DNA from: Myxococcaceae bacterium JPH2
GTDB taxonomy: Bacteria > Myxococcota > Myxococcia > Myxococcales > Myxococcaceae
Length of the DNA: 64,000 bases
Direction: 5' to 3'
Assembly (NCBI GenBank): GCA_016458225.1
Contig: JAEMGR010000034.1
Coordinates: 1 to 64,000 of the forward strand
In this document: piece by piece, positions 63,688-64,000 of the stretch
Layout of the letters: the number at the start of each line of letters is the position of its first letter
Position numbering within the stretch: the first letter of the stretch is position 1
Notes under the pieces: model-generated
Told to the model about the DNA's origin: nothing
Databases searched by the model: none
What the model saw: only the letters and a program-made list of their open reading frames with translations
Made by a program: the position numbers and the translations under genes

Positions 63688-64000
63688 TCAGGCCACCTCG
63701 GCCCGGGCGCGCGCCACCGCCGCCTCGCGACCACACGGGCGGCGGAACACGCAGCGAGCGCAGGCGTTCAAGTCGTCGGTGGGCGTGAACGCCTCCGCTT
63801 CCTTCGGGGTGTTCGTCGCGGGGTCCTTCAGCAGCGCGCGCATGCTCGCCACGCTGGAGGTGAAGTGCTCGCGGAAGGAATCCAGCGCGGCCGGGTCGAC
63901 CGTCACGTCCTTCTCCACGCCCTCGTTCAAGTACACGAGCGACGCGCGCACCTTCTCCACGGGGAAGCGGTAGCGCTGCGCCACGTAGAGCGCGTAGCCC
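63688..64000 (-). CDS. RecB-type PD-(D/E)XK nuclease, C-terminal fragment (5' end outside window)
   Basis: The frame stays open to the right edge; the visible 104 residues are the C-terminus. GYALYVAQRYRFPVEKVRASLVYL matches the last strand and helix (Q-Y motif) of RecB/Cas4-like nucleases. The end has CARCVFRRPCG, like the iron-sulfur cysteines of AddB, Cas4 and some AddA-type nucleases. Probably a helicase-nuclease or an exonuclease; which one cannot be decided here. Convergent with tcdA. Confidence 0.75.
   Translation of the reverse strand, partial: GYALYVAQRYRFPVEKVRASLVYLNEGVEKDVTVDPAALDSFREHFTSSVASMRALLKDPATNTPKEAEAFTPTDDLNACARCVFRRPCGREAAVARARAEVA

Overview
The window is about 69% G+C and reads as a myxobacterial chromosome (Myxococcaceae/Archangiaceae type). 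The evidence is a Lon protease closely resembling Myxococcus LonV, DUF4476 and DUF4388 proteins, FHA-domain regulators, a PilT motor, many lipoproteins and strong third-position G/C bias. There are no rRNA genes, CRISPR arrays or insertion sequences.

Layout. (1) 1-5353: the end of a nonribosomal peptide synthetase (A-PCP-TE, proline-like specificity) followed by an EmrB-type MFS exporter and an EmrA-type adaptor, a synthesis-export operon. (2) 5.4-13.1 kb: M1 aminopeptidase lipoprotein, FtsX/MacB-type permease, an FHA-GAF-AAA protein that looks like a crippled sigma54 activator, and small unknown genes. (3) 13.3-24.2 kb: scattered single genes (gpmA, DUF4476, thioredoxin-fold protein, di-haem peroxidase, YfiM-like, acyltransferase-like, DTW, rsmE, aminopeptidase P, DUF2914). 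(4) 24.2-29.4 kb, minus strand: peptide ABC transporter (SBP, two permeases, no ATPase), response regulator, yqgE-bolA-grxD. (5) 29.5-38.0 kb, minus strand: the proteostasis block tig-clpP-clpX, a prolyl oligopeptidase lipoprotein, and lonV. (6) 38.1-40.75 kb: six minus-strand tRNAs (Pro, Arg, His, Arg, Lys, Leu in transcription order) interrupted by a plus-strand phage-type bet recombinase gene. (7) 40.8-47.9 kb, minus strand: rdgB, rph, amidase, selD (selenocysteine-encoding), FHA-PATAN, TPR protein, unknown, bamD-like, recX. (8) 47.9-64 kb: pilT-like motor with a long Pro/Ala tail, rplM-rpsI, uvrD/pcrA, a lipoprotein plus a protein with 15 consecutive CxxC-spaced cysteines, rlmI, TPR-zincin lipoprotein, maf, DHH phosphoesterase, a sigma54-promoted small gene, a beta-propeller lipoprotein, tatD, tcdA and the C-terminus of a RecB-type nuclease.

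Most notable: selD carries an in-frame UGA exactly at the catalytic Cys/Sec position, followed by a perfect hairpin fitting the bacterial SECIS model, so conventional calls would lose its first 39 codons. Other highlights are the orphan Bet recombinase with a terminator-like hairpin just before its start, the triplet-cysteine protein, the degenerate sigma54-activator homologue, and a recurring architecture in which a TAnnnn hexamer lies 6-12 nt before the start codon without a clear ribosome binding site, suggesting widespread leaderless transcription.
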